Source: Salinisphaera sp049568105 (GTDB lineage: Bacteria > Pseudomonadota > Gammaproteobacteria > Nevskiales > Salinisphaeraceae). From it: DNA of 64,000 bases. Positions 26,389 to 35,706 of the stretch are shown piece after piece. Location: the NCBI RefSeq assembly GCF_049568105.1, contig NZ_CP145335.1, forward strand, positions 3,534,001-3,598,000, in the 5' to 3' direction. The translations under genes were made by a program, and so were the position numbers. Numbering within the stretch: position 1 is the first letter of the stretch; the number at the start of each line of letters is the position of its first letter. The notes under the pieces were generated by a model. The model was not told where the DNA came from and searched no databases. It saw only the letters and a program-made list of their open reading frames with translations.

Positions 26389-27336
26389 TCAGCCGATGGC
26401 GAGCATGCGATCGATCGGCCGGCGGGCCGCCTCGGCCAGCGCCGCATCGACTTTCACTTCGTAGCGATCGAAAGCCAGCGCATCGCGCAGCTTGGCCAGG
26501 GTGGTCATCTTCATGTATTCGCAGACCGAGTTTTCGCTCGCGGCATGGAAGGTCTTGCCGGGGTTTTCTTTCTGCATCCGGTGCAAAATGCCGGTCTCGG
26601 TGGCAACCACAAACTCCTCGGCCTCCGACTCATGCGCGTGTGTGAGCATGCCGCTGGTCGAATGGATATGCGCATCCTTACAGTCGAAGCTCATCGCTGA
26701 ATTCATCATGCAGGCGGTCGAGCAGCCACATTCAGGATGGATCAGGATTTCGGCGTTCGGATATTCGCGCTGCTTGTCGGCCAGATTCATGTCGCCGATC
26801 TTTTCGTGCACGTGGCAGGAGCCGGGCCAGATATGCAGCTTGCGGCCAGTCATCATTTCTACATAGGTACCGAGAAACCGATCCGGCAGGAACAGGATCT
26901 CTTCGTCTTCCGGAATCGCCTCGATCACCTGCACCGCATTGGATGAGGTCACGCAGTAGTCGCACTCGGCCTTGATCGCGGCCGAGGTATTCACATAGGC
27001 CACGACCGTCGCCCCCGGATGCTCGGCTTTCCAGGCCTGAAGCTGTTCGAGAGTGATGCTCTCGGCCAGCGAACAGCCGGCGTTGAGATCAGGAATGAGC
27101 ACGGTTTTGTGCGGCGAGATAATGGAGGCCGTTTCGGCCATGAAGTGTACGCCGCAGAACACGATCACGTCGGCATCTGTGGCCGCGGCCTGACGCGATA
27201 GGCCCAGCGAATCGCCGAGATAGTCGCAGATGTCCTGAATCTCTGGGCGCTCGTAGTTATGGGCCAGAATCACGGCGTTCTTGGCCTGCTTGAGGCGGTG
27301 GATCTCGTCCACCAACTGCTGTTGCTGATTGTCCAT
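26389..27336 (-). CDS. nadA: Quinolinate synthase A
   Basis: [4Fe-4S] enzyme of 315 aa that condenses iminoaspartate with dihydroxyacetone phosphate to quinolinate in NAD synthesis. It shows AHNYERPEIQDI.DYLGDSL, the first cluster cysteine in VFCGVHFMAETA, the HPECGCSTACM block and the third cysteine in SENSVCEYMK. The ATG at 27336 is preferred because AGGGG precedes it and it fits the family length; an in-frame ATG at 27372 overlapping the nadC stop would add 12 residues. Last gene of nadB-nadC-nadA. Confidence 0.95.
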   Translation of the reverse strand: MDNQQQQLVDEIHRLKQAKNAVILAHNYERPEIQDICDYLGDSLGLSRQAAATDADVIVFCGVHFMAETASIISPHKTVLIPDLNAGCSLAESITLEQLQAWKAEHPGATVVAYVNTSAAIKAECDYCVTSSNAVQVIEAIPEDEEILFLPDRFLGTYVEMMTGRKLHIWPGSCHVHEKIGDMNLADKQREYPNAEILIHPECGCSTACMMNSAMSFDCKDAHIHSTSGMLTHAHESEAEEFVVATETGILHRMQKENPGKTFHAASENSVCEYMKMTTLAKLRDALAFDRYEVKVDAALAEAARRPIDRMLAIG

Positions 27337-27371
27337 ATCGTTATCCCCTCGGCCGGTCGCGGCCGGCTGCA

Positions 27372-28226
27372 TCAGATTCGATCGATGCGCTGACTGATAT
27401 CGAAAGCGATCACCGAATGGGTGAGCGCCCCGATGGAAATGAAATCCACGCCGGTTGCGGCGATCTCGGCGATATTCGCAAAGCCGACGTTGCCCGACGC
27501 CTCGAGCTTGGCGCGCCCGGCCACCTGCGCCACGGCCGCGCGCATGGTCTCGGGCGCCATGTTGTCGAGCATGATCATATCGACACCGGCGGCCAGCGCT
27601 TCATCGACTTCTTCGAGGTTGGTGGTTTCCACCTCGATGCCAACATAGGGCGCATGTGCCCGCACCGCCGCCACCGCAGCGGCGATGCCACCGGCCGCCA
27701 CGATGTGGTTGTCCTTGATCATGGCCAGATCATATAGACCAGCGCGATGATTCACGCCGCCGCCGGTCGCTACCGCTTTTTTATCCAGATCGCGCAGGCC
27801 CGGCGCGGTCTTACGGGTATCCAGAATACGCGCCGGATGGTCTGCGATCGCTTCGACATAAGCCCGGGTTGCGGTAGCAATGCCCGACATGCGCTGGGCG
27901 ATGTTCAACGCGGTCCGTTCGCCGGTCAGGACCGCCTGCCCGGCGCCTTCGAACAGCACCAGTTCGTCGCCAGCCACCACGGTGTCGCCGTCCGAGACTT
28001 CGGGCTGCCAGTCAAGCGCCGGGTCCAGACGGGCGAACACTGCGCGGGCCTCGGCCAGCCCGGCGACCACGCCGTCCGATTTGGCCACCCAGCGCGCCGC
28101 CACCCGCGCATCCGCGGCCAGGATCGCCTCGGTGGTGACGTCGCCGGTCTGGACGTCTTCTAGCAACCAGCGATCGATACGGGCCAGTGTATCGGCCTGA
28201 TCCAGAATCATGACGGGTTCGCTCAT
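27372..28226 (-). CDS. nadC: Nicotinate-nucleotide pyrophosphorylase
   Basis: Enzyme of 284 aa that turns quinolinate and PRPP into nicotinate mononucleotide, CO2 and pyrophosphate. Motifs seen: LLEDVQTGDVTTEAI near the start, LNIAQRMSGIAT, RILDTRKTAPGLRDLDKKAVATGGG with the PRPP/quinolinate-binding basic residues, HRAGLYDLAMIKDNH, and IEVETTNLEEVDEAL. It starts inside the nadB stop (four-base overlap), a rigid operon arrangement. Confidence 0.95.
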   Translation of the reverse strand: MSEPVMILDQADTLARIDRWLLEDVQTGDVTTEAILAADARVAARWVAKSDGVVAGLAEARAVFARLDPALDWQPEVSDGDTVVAGDELVLFEGAGQAVLTGERTALNIAQRMSGIATATRAYVEAIADHPARILDTRKTAPGLRDLDKKAVATGGGVNHRAGLYDLAMIKDNHIVAAGGIAAAVAAVRAHAPYVGIEVETTNLEEVDEALAAGVDMIMLDNMAPETMRAAVAQVAGRAKLEASGNVGFANIAEIAATGVDFISIGALTHSVIAFDISQRIDRI

Positions 28227-29791
28227 GGCAGTACAGAAGTTCGCGCCGGCCGGTCATGGCGACCAGCGGCGTCGTGATCGGTCAGCACATCGCGGCGTTG
28301 GTGCACGCCGATGCTCTGCCCGCGCGCCAGCGCCGCCGCCGCGATCCGGCCGGCCAGCCGGTGGATATGCCGGTCGCAGAGCGCGAAGTATTCATGCTCG
28401 CCGGACGGGCGCCAGGCCGGCGGCGTCGACTCGATAGTCGCCAGTGCGGCCTCAAGGCCGGCCCGATCGCGTTCGATGCCGACCTGTCGGGTCATCAGCG
28501 CGCCCAGCCGGCGCCGTCGGGCCGCCAACGTCGACGCTCGCGTGGCATCCACGCGCAATGCCGACGCCGGTCCGACCGGCGTCCCGGGACAACGCTGTAC
28601 GGCTCGCGCATGGGCCACGGCACGAGCCGCAAACACCAGACATTCCAACAGCGAGTTGCTGGCCAACCGGTTGGCGCCATGTACGCCGGTCGCCGCGGCC
28701 TCGCCAGCGGCATACAGGCCAGGCACGTTCGTCGCACCGTGAATATCGGTCGCCACACCGCCGACACAATAATGCGCAGCCGGGGCGACCGGCACTGGTT
28801 CGCGCCGGGCGTCGATGCCGCGGGCTGCGATCGCATCCATGATGAAACCGAACTCGACCCGCAGCCGATCCGGGTCCAGATGACGCAGATCCAGCCCGAC
28901 CCAGGGCGCGTCCTGGCCGGCGATCTCGGCAACGATAGCGCTGGCAACGGCATCGCGCGGGGCCAGCTCGGCGCCCGGCGCATTGGCCAGGAAACGTTCC
29001 CCGGCCGCGTTGACCAATGTCGCGCCGGCCCCACGCAGGGCCTCGCTGATCAGGAAAGTGCCGCCCCGCCGATCGTAGAAGGCAGTGGGATGGAACTGCA
29101 CGAATTCCAGGTCGGCCAGGCGTGCCCCGGCGGCTTCGGCCAGACCGAGACCGGATCCTGCCGCCCCCGGCGGATTGGTGGTGCGCTCGAACAAGCCCGA
29201 ATAGCCGCCGGTGGCCAACAGGGTCGCTCCTGCCCGAATGGTCTGATTCTCGCCGCGGTCGCGGCGATAGACCGTGGCCCCGATGCAGCCGCCGTCGGTG
29301 TCGAGCCGCAGTTCATGGGCATGGCCATGCTCGACCACGGTCACCGCGTCGCAGGCCGCGATCTGGGCGATCAGAAAATCGACCAGCGCCTTGCCCGTCT
29401 GTACGCCGAGCGCGTGCAGAATCCGGGCATGGCCATGGCCGCCTTCGAGCCCGCGCCGCAGAGCGCCGTTCGCATCGCGATCGAACGGCATGCCGGCTGT
29501 GATCAAGGTTTCGACCGCAGCCGCGCCTTCGCGAACCAGCACCTCGACGGCCTCGCGATCGCATAGCCCACGGCCGGCCGTCAGGGTGTCGTCGATATGC
29601 GCAGCGAACGTATCGTCGTCGGTCGTGACCGCGGCAATGCCGCCTTGAGCCCAGTAGCTGCTGCCCGAGGCCAATGCGCCGTCGGTCACCAGCACCACGC
29701 GGCCGTGGGCGGCAGCCTGCCAGGCCGCATACAGTCCAGCGGCACCGCTGCCGAGTACCAGAAAATCGCTATCGAGGCTGTCCCGTTCCAC
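28223..29791 (-). CDS. nadB: L-aspartate oxidase
   Basis: FAD enzyme of 522 aa oxidising L-aspartate to iminoaspartate, the substrate handed to NadA. It has the dinucleotide fold FLVLGSGAAGLYAAW at the start, SSYWAQGGIAAV, the substrate loop EGGHGHARILHA, LEFVQFHPTAFYD, FLISEALRGAGA and the GLYAAGEAAATGVHGANRLASNSLLE C-terminal FAD block. The GTG at 29791 is chosen because CGGAGA lies nine bases upstream and the protein then begins at the family N-terminus; longer upstream frames look non-coding. First gene of nadBCA. Confidence 0.93.
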   Translation of the reverse strand: MERDSLDSDFLVLGSGAAGLYAAWQAAAHGRVVLVTDGALASGSSYWAQGGIAAVTTDDDTFAAHIDDTLTAGRGLCDREAVEVLVREGAAAVETLITAGMPFDRDANGALRRGLEGGHGHARILHALGVQTGKALVDFLIAQIAACDAVTVVEHGHAHELRLDTDGGCIGATVYRRDRGENQTIRAGATLLATGGYSGLFERTTNPPGAAGSGLGLAEAAGARLADLEFVQFHPTAFYDRRGGTFLISEALRGAGATLVNAAGERFLANAPGAELAPRDAVASAIVAEIAGQDAPWVGLDLRHLDPDRLRVEFGFIMDAIAARGIDARREPVPVAPAAHYCVGGVATDIHGATNVPGLYAAGEAAATGVHGANRLASNSLLECLVFAARAVAHARAVQRCPGTPVGPASALRVDATRASTLAARRRRLGALMTRQVGIERDRAGLEAALATIESTPPAWRPSGEHEYFALCDRHIHRLAGRIAAAALARGQSIGVHQRRDVLTDHDAAGRHDRPARTSVLP

Positions 29792-30123
29792 GCTCGCTGT
29801 CTCCGAGCCCGATAAGGGCCCGTCCCTTGTGATGACACATGAATGCCGCGGTTGCTGGTCCGCGGTGGCCATGCGGGCGACCGATCGAAGTCGATATCGC
29901 CAATGCCGAACCCTGGCCCGAGCCGTGTCCGGTTGCCTGCCGCGTTGTGCGCGACCCAATGGCCGCAGAAAGACAAACGCTTAAACCGACAACATACCTC
30001 ATTGCGCACGCAATGTTCAGTACTTGTCCGGATCGCAGACTGCATCGACGCCGTCGACGGGATCGCGCAGACTGTCGGGCCGTCGCCGTCGGCGACGAGT
30101 TGCTGCTCGATCATCGTTTGCCC
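29792..30123. other. Divergent promoter region of nadB and the MATE gene
   Basis: This 332-base gap contains a perfect 16-bp palindrome, CATTGCG-CA-CGCAATG at 30000-30015, in an AT-richer patch. It is placed where a NAD-responsive repressor of nadB or a regulator of the exporter could bind. I do not recognise it as a known NrtR, NadR or NadQ site. Confidence 0.4.
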
Positions 30124-31554
30124 ATGTCGCTGTCCCGCCGTGCCCGCCTGTCTCGTATCGAAGCTGCCCGCCTCGGCCGGCTGGCGCTGCCGATTCTCGG
30201 CGCCCAGCTCGCCCAGATCGGCATGGGCACGGTCGACATAGCCATGGCCGGCCATGTCGATGCGACCACGCTGGCAGCCGTGTCAGTCGGCTCGAGCGTC
30301 TGGCTACCGCTGGTCGTGTTCATGATCGGTACGCTGATGGGGCTGACCCCGATCGTGGCTCAGCACGTCGGCGCCCGCGCCTTCGATCGGATTCGCCCGG
30401 CGGTCCATCAGGCGTTGTGGGTCGCACTGGTGCTCGGCGTACTCAGCGCGCTGGCGATCGTGGCGGCTGGGCCTGCGATCTTTCAACTGATGGCCGTTCC
30501 CGAGGCGATCGCGGCCCAGGCCACGATCTATCTGAATGCTGTCGCTCTCGGCCTACCGGCAATCGCGATCTACGAGACCCTGCGGTTTTATTCCGACGGG
30601 CTCGGCCATACCCGGGCATCGTTGATCTTTGCGCTGTTCGGGTTGGCCGTGAATACCGTCGCCGACGGCCTGCTGATGTTCGGCGGACCAGGGCTCACGG
30701 CACTGTTCGGCCCTGGCCTGCCGCCGACACTGGCTGCGCTGCCGGCCCTGGGCGCGCTCGGCTGTGGCCTGGCCACGGCGATCTCGATGGGGCTGATGGC
30801 CGCCGCGCTGTTCGTCTATACACGCCGGGCCCGGGTCTATGCTGACGCACGCACCGGGTCTGCCTGGTCGTTGCCGTCGCCGGGGCTGATCCGCGAACAA
30901 CTGCGCATCGGCGTGCCGATCGGCGTATCGGTATTTGCCGAGGTGTCGCTATTCACTGCCATCGCGTTGTTTCTGGCCGGCTACGGCGAAGTCGTCATCT
31001 CGGCACATACCGTCGCTCTCAATTTCGGCTCGGTATTGTTCATGCTGCCGCTGTCGCTGGGCATGGCACTGACCGTGCGCATTGGCCAGGCCCGCGGTCG
31101 CGGCAAGTACCGCCATGCCCGGTTCGTAGCCTGGAATGGCGTAGCCTGCGCGCTGGGCGTGGCGGTCCTGATCGATCTGATCCTGATCTTCGGCGGGCCC
31201 TATGCCGTTGAAATCTACACCGGCGCCCCGGCGGTCCAGCAGCTCGCCGTGCAATTACTGCTGGTGGCCGCGATCTACCAGTTCTCGGATGCCGCCCAGG
31301 TCTCGATCGCTGGCGCCCTGCGTGGCTATAAGGACACCCGCATCATCATGGCGGTGACCGTATTCGCCTACTGGGTGGTGGGTCTGGGCAGCGGCTACTG
31401 GCTGGGCGAAGGCTGGGCCGGCGTATTCGCCGGGCTGGGGGTTTATGGCTACTGGATCGGCTTGATTGCCGGCCTGAGTGTGGCCGCCGTACTGCTGGGC
31501 GCGCGCCTGCGCTGGACGACCCGGCCCGGGCGGCCGAACTCGATCGGCGCCTGA
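30124..31554 (+). CDS. MATE-family multidrug/sodium antiporter (NorM-like)
   Basis: Membrane protein of 476 aa with twelve hydrophobic helices in two MATE repeats. The opening LGRLALPILGAQLAQIGMGTVDIAMAGHVDA is the family signature, and LRFYSDGLGHTR and the GALRGYKDTR loop are also typical. Family role: Na+ or H+ driven export of cationic drugs and metabolites. The ATG at 30124 is selected because it begins just ahead of the conserved N-terminal helix; the open frame runs 95 codons further upstream without resemblance. Confidence 0.9.
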   Translation: MSLSRRARLSRIEAARLGRLALPILGAQLAQIGMGTVDIAMAGHVDATTLAAVSVGSSVWLPLVVFMIGTLMGLTPIVAQHVGARAFDRIRPAVHQALWVALVLGVLSALAIVAAGPAIFQLMAVPEAIAAQATIYLNAVALGLPAIAIYETLRFYSDGLGHTRASLIFALFGLAVNTVADGLLMFGGPGLTALFGPGLPPTLAALPALGALGCGLATAISMGLMAAALFVYTRRARVYADARTGSAWSLPSPGLIREQLRIGVPIGVSVFAEVSLFTAIALFLAGYGEVVISAHTVALNFGSVLFMLPLSLGMALTVRIGQARGRGKYRHARFVAWNGVACALGVAVLIDLILIFGGPYAVEIYTGAPAVQQLAVQLLLVAAIYQFSDAAQVSIAGALRGYKDTRIIMAVTVFAYWVVGLGSGYWLGEGWAGVFAGLGVYGYWIGLIAGLSVAAVLLGARLRWTTRPGRPNSIGA

Positions 31555-31620
31555 GCGACGAGCGTACAGCGGCGCCTGTGCGCTGGTAGATTAGGCGCAT
31601 TCCGCGTGTTTGATCTGCCC

Positions 31621-32427
31621 ATGTCCGCTGGTTCACCGCTCGATCTGCTGTCTCTGTCGCTACGCCCGTTGACCGCCGCTCTGGCCAGTCTTGCCTTGGC
31701 TATTGGGCTTGCTGGCTGTACCTCGGCGCCCCCCAATACGGTCGGTGTCAGCCCTGGCGCGCCCTCGGCTCAGACCGCTGCCGCAGCCGCCCATCCCCGC
31801 GACTGGGTCGGGCGCTGGCACGGGCCAGGGGCCGCTGCGTTGCAGATCATGCCAGCGACCGACAGCCCAGGTTACACACTCACCATCCGCAGCGCGGCCG
31901 GCATCACCAGCCACTACCACGCCACCACGGTCGACGACCGGCTGATCTTCGAACGCGGCGGCCAAACCCTGGCCATCCGTTCCGGTCGCGGCGCAGAAAC
32001 CGACAGCTCGGCGCTGACCGCGCAGAGCGATTGTCTGATCGTGGTACCAGGACGCCAGGGCTATTGCCGACACGGCAACACTGCCGATGCCCTACCCCTG
32101 GCCCATGGCGCATTCGTCGCGGTCAAAACCGACTGCAACGCTGCCAGCCCGTCCGATACCCTGTATTTCGACGGCCAGGCGCTGTCCCGCCCGGGCCAGA
32201 ATGCCTGCCAAGCCGCCGTGGTCGGCCAGCAAGGTGTGATGTTTCATCTGCACGACAGCTGTGCTGCGGACAACACCCTACAAGGCGCCAACGAGACCGT
32301 CAGCGTACCGGATCGTCATCACTTGGCCGTGCGCTCCCAGACCCGGCCGACGAAGCTTTATCGCTACTGCGCCACCGGGCTGCTGCCGCCGTCTCTGCAG
32401 CCGACGGCGGCCCCTAGGTCGTATTGA
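31621..32427 (+). CDS. Lipoprotein of unknown function
   Basis: Translation of 268 aa (273 if the in-frame GTG at 31606 is used) with a lipobox LAGC near residue 32, so it is probably an envelope lipoprotein. The mature part has an Ala/Pro linker, a DWVGRWHGPGAAALQI segment resembling lipocalin-like or DUF-type starts, and six later cysteines that could form disulphides. No family is assigned. The stop codon TGA (32425-32427) lies inside the left end of repeat copy C, so the C-terminus may have been altered by the repeat. Confidence 0.65.
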   Translation: MSAGSPLDLLSLSLRPLTAALASLALAIGLAGCTSAPPNTVGVSPGAPSAQTAAAAAHPRDWVGRWHGPGAAALQIMPATDSPGYTLTIRSAAGITSHYHATTVDDRLIFERGGQTLAIRSGRGAETDSSALTAQSDCLIVVPGRQGYCRHGNTADALPLAHGAFVAVKTDCNAASPSDTLYFDGQALSRPGQNACQAAVVGQQGVMFHLHDSCAADNTLQGANETVSVPDRHHLAVRSQTRPTKLYRYCATGLLPPSLQPTAAPRSY

Positions 32428-32667
32428 GGCTTCGCCCGGGTTTCGCGTTGCCGCCCCAAATCGTGGCTGGCCCGGCGCGGGCCGCCGGTTCTGGGCCTGC
32501 TGCAATCACCGCGCTTAACAGGGCCCAACGCGATTTGGGGCACAACCCTTCGTAACAGCGGGCGCTGGCCCGCAGTCCAACGTTGCCGCTGACTCACGTC
32601 GCGACGCCTCGGCTTGTCGCCCGACAGCCTATGGTGCGGACTCGCAGGACACCTCAACACGCTCGGG
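32414..32667 (+). repeat. CTAG-ended intergenic repeat, copy C (254 bp)
   Basis: The left end CTAGGTCGTATTGAGG and right end ACACCTCAACACGCTCGGG form the terminal inverted repeat. The internal pair CCCCAAATCG / CGATTTGGGG is perfect, and the GCCCGCAGTCC...CTTGTCGCCCGACAG half is more degraded. It exactly fills the gap between two convergent genes: the lipoprotein stop is inside its left end, and the receptor stop begins on the next base after its right end. Confidence 0.85.
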
Positions 32668-35541
32668 TCAGAACGCATAATCCAGACGCGCATAAACCGT
32701 GCGCCCGACGGCACCGGCATAGCGCGAGTCGTAGCCGGCGTTGCCGACCTCGGTCTGGATCGAGAACGGCGGATCGCGATCGAGAATATTTTTCGATCCC
32801 ACGGTCAGTCGGATGCCGTCCTCGAAACGATAGGAGCCCAGCGCATCCCAAGTGACATAGGCGTTGACGTGGCGGTGCACGACCGTATCCGGGCTCGGCT
32901 GGTAGTCATGATAGCCGGTCTGGAAATGATTAATCACGCTGGCGGCCCAGGCCCCCTTGTGCCAGCCGAGGGTGACCTTGTGCTTCCAGCGAAAGATCAC
33001 CCCGTTGGCATAGTTGTCGACATTGTCGATGTAGTCCGCGCCCGGCGCCTGTTGTGAATCGTATTTGTTGATGTAGGTGCCTTTGATATCGAGCGTGTAG
33101 GTTCCGGTATCGGTGGGCAGGCCGAAATGCAGCTGTACGTCTTCGCCGTTGGTTTCGGTCTTGCCGAGATTGGCCTGGACGTTCTGGTAATAGTCGATGG
33201 CACCATCATCGTTGCGCACGAAACGATCGGCGTACGCATCGTAGTGGTTGAAGATATAGGTCGGTGAGGCCTGAGAGATCTGCTGGGTCAGCTCCACGGC
33301 CCAGAAATCGACGCTCAACGACACGTACTTCACCGGCTGCAGCACGAACCCTGCGCTCCAGCTCTTGGATTTTTCCGGCGCAAGATCCGGGTTGCCCCCG
33401 CTCTGCTGGTCGAACTGCTGGCTGCAATCACGCCCGCGTACGCCGCCAGCTGCCGGATTGCCGCCCGGGCAGAGCACCGGATCATCGAGCTGGGTCGGCG
33501 TCGCCCCGATCACCTGCGGCCGATACAGGTCGTACAGTGTTGGGGCATGGAAGCCCTCGCTATAGGACGCCCGCAGTACCAGCGCATGCCAGGGCTGGTA
33601 GCGTAGCGACACCTTGGGATTGACGGTATCGCCCACGTCTTCGTAGTTGTCGTAGCGGGCCGCCGCATCGAGTTCTAGATTCTTCAGAATCGGCACGTTG
33701 AGCTCGCCATACACGCCTTCGACGTTACGCGAGGCATCGACACGCGCTTCGGAATACTCCTGGGCCGGCGCCGCCCGGGCGATATCGCCATCGACGTTGA
33801 GCTTGAGCGTCTCATGACGATACTGGGCACCCAGCGCTAATGCCGAGGCCCCAGCCCCGAACCAGTCGCCCAGTTGATGGCTGAGTTTGCCATCCCAGGT
33901 ATAGACCTGGCCCTTATCGGTTTCGACCCGCCCGACGGTTTCCGCATCGTTGAGCGCCGCCCGGGCCTGGTCCGAGAGCGGGTCGGTCGAAAACGGGTTC
34001 AACAGGCCTGCGTTGAAGGCCCGCTCGAGGGCGTCGTTATCGGTATTGCCGCCGTCCAGATCGACATCGGTCTGGGACTGGTTGAACGATAGCGCGCTGT
34101 CGTAGTGGAAGCCGCCGAAATGGCCGCGGAAATCCATCACCGCGCGCATGTAGTCGTTTTTATTCAGTGTAATACGCGGCCCGAGCGGCACCGCCCGATA
34201 GCGCACGCTCACCGGCTGGCTGGCATCCAGCCCGACGTTGTCGGGCACCACCCCGTTGCCCGGATAGAACCGCGTACCCGGCTGGATTTCGGGATAGTTG
34301 GACGACGGCGCGGGGGCCGCCTGGGCGCGGCTGTTGGTATGCGACCACAGATAAGACAACGAGACTTGATGATTCGGCGTGATCTGCCAGGCGCCACGGC
34401 CGAAAAAAGAACTCTTCTTGGTTTTTTGCTGCACCTGGGTGCCATAGGGCGTGAAATTGAAATAGCAGTAGCTGGAGCCATCCCCCGGCACCAGTCCCGG
34501 GCCGCTACAGCCATCGGCCGCCGCCGGATTACCTACTCGGGCCCCTTGATAGTAGTTGGCCGGATAAGGAAACGACGACACGAAGTTGATGCGATCGTCG
34601 AGCGGCTTGACGAAACCCCGGTCGTTGGTCGAAATCGCGTCCTGTTCTTGATGGCTGAGCACGGCCATCACATTCCAGCCGTCTTTTTTTAGGTTGCCCT
34701 TGCCAAAGCTGGCACTCAGATCAGAGCTGTTGCCACCGCCGTCGCGAGTCGGCAGCTGATACTGGGCATGCAGGCTGCCGCCATCGAGATCTTTCTTGGT
34801 AATGAAATTAATCACGCCACCGATGGCATCTGTGCCATAGATAGCCGAGGCCCCATCGCGCAGAATTTCTACACGATCGATGGCCGCGAACGGGATCGTA
34901 TTCAAATCGACCGCGCCGCCGTTAAAGGCATTGTTGCCAAGCCGGCGACCATTCAACAAGACCAGCGTTTTGCTCGGGCCCAAACCACGCAGATTGGCAT
35001 AGGCCGCGCCCCCCTGGCTGGCCGCCGGCGTATTGCCGGTACTGGCGCCGATTCCGTTGCTGGTGCTGTTGTCGGTCAGCTCCTGCAGCAGTTGGGCGGT
35101 CGAGGTGATGCCCTGCTCTTGCAACGCGTCGGCATCCAGAGTCGTGACCGGTAGCGCGGTCGCGGCATCGGTGCGTGCAATGGCGGTGCCGGTAACCGCG
35201 ATATCCCCGAGCTGGGTCGCGGGCGCGGCACTGGCATCGACCGGGGCGGCAGCCGCTGTCGCTTCAGCCGCAGCTGCCGAGCTCGAGGCCGGCGCAGGCG
35301 CCGCAGCAGCGGCTGGCGCGGCGGGCGATGCATCGTCGGTGCGGGCATTCACGGCTGCTGCCGGCGCAGCGGGCGGGTCGTTTGCCGTCTGTGCCGCCAG
35401 GGCTGCTGTAGAACACAACATCAGCCCGGCGGCGACATAGGCTGGTGCCGCAGCGGTAGCGCGTGTGTTCCGATATCTAACGATGGTCGTGCCGATCGGC
35501 GCAGGCCAGCGCCCACCGGCCGTGGTCGCAAAAATCCCCAT
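32668..35541 (-). CDS. TonB-dependent outer-membrane receptor
   Basis: Receptor of 957 aa. A long n-region precedes the signal-peptide core (about 33-50). Then comes an unusual Ala/Pro/Ser-rich linker of about 60 residues and a TonB-box-like LGDIAVTGTAIAR. The plug follows (LPVTTLDADAL..., NLRGLGPSKTLVLLNGRR, RVEILRDGASAIYGTDAIGGVINFIT), then the 22-strand barrel ending in ARLDYAF. The plug is of the type seen in receptors for large or carbohydrate-like ligands as much as siderophores; the ligand is unknown. The ATG at 35541 has GGGGGA just upstream. No TonB, ABC or sigma/anti-sigma genes adjoin it. Confidence 0.9.
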   Translation of the reverse strand: MGIFATTAGGRWPAPIGTTIVRYRNTRATAAAPAYVAAGLMLCSTAALAAQTANDPPAAPAAAVNARTDDASPAAPAAAAAPAPASSSAAAAEATAAAAPVDASAAPATQLGDIAVTGTAIARTDAATALPVTTLDADALQEQGITSTAQLLQELTDNSTSNGIGASTGNTPAASQGGAAYANLRGLGPSKTLVLLNGRRLGNNAFNGGAVDLNTIPFAAIDRVEILRDGASAIYGTDAIGGVINFITKKDLDGGSLHAQYQLPTRDGGGNSSDLSASFGKGNLKKDGWNVMAVLSHQEQDAISTNDRGFVKPLDDRINFVSSFPYPANYYQGARVGNPAAADGCSGPGLVPGDGSSYCYFNFTPYGTQVQQKTKKSSFFGRGAWQITPNHQVSLSYLWSHTNSRAQAAPAPSSNYPEIQPGTRFYPGNGVVPDNVGLDASQPVSVRYRAVPLGPRITLNKNDYMRAVMDFRGHFGGFHYDSALSFNQSQTDVDLDGGNTDNDALERAFNAGLLNPFSTDPLSDQARAALNDAETVGRVETDKGQVYTWDGKLSHQLGDWFGAGASALALGAQYRHETLKLNVDGDIARAAPAQEYSEARVDASRNVEGVYGELNVPILKNLELDAAARYDNYEDVGDTVNPKVSLRYQPWHALVLRASYSEGFHAPTLYDLYRPQVIGATPTQLDDPVLCPGGNPAAGGVRGRDCSQQFDQQSGGNPDLAPEKSKSWSAGFVLQPVKYVSLSVDFWAVELTQQISQASPTYIFNHYDAYADRFVRNDDGAIDYYQNVQANLGKTETNGEDVQLHFGLPTDTGTYTLDIKGTYINKYDSQQAPGADYIDNVDNYANGVIFRWKHKVTLGWHKGAWAASVINHFQTGYHDYQPSPDTVVHRHVNAYVTWDALGSYRFEDGIRLTVGSKNILDRDPPFSIQTEVGNAGYDSRYAGAVGRTVYARLDYAF

Positions 35542-35706
35542 GTTTTCCCCCAATGGCCGGTATTCAGGCCAGGGCGAGCCGTAACCTGTGTGCTACCGGC
35601 TGATTCAAGCCGCTAACAAGCAGCACGTCGACATCGCACCCAAGCGAGCGATGTCTGCATGAACCACGCAACAGCCGCACCAAAGCTGCCGTCGGGGGAA
35701 TTGTCT

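Noticed and set aside
29839..30123. 95-codon N-terminal extension of the MATE protein
   Set aside because: No transporter resemblance before the conserved first helix, and it would cover the nadB promoter region and its palindrome.
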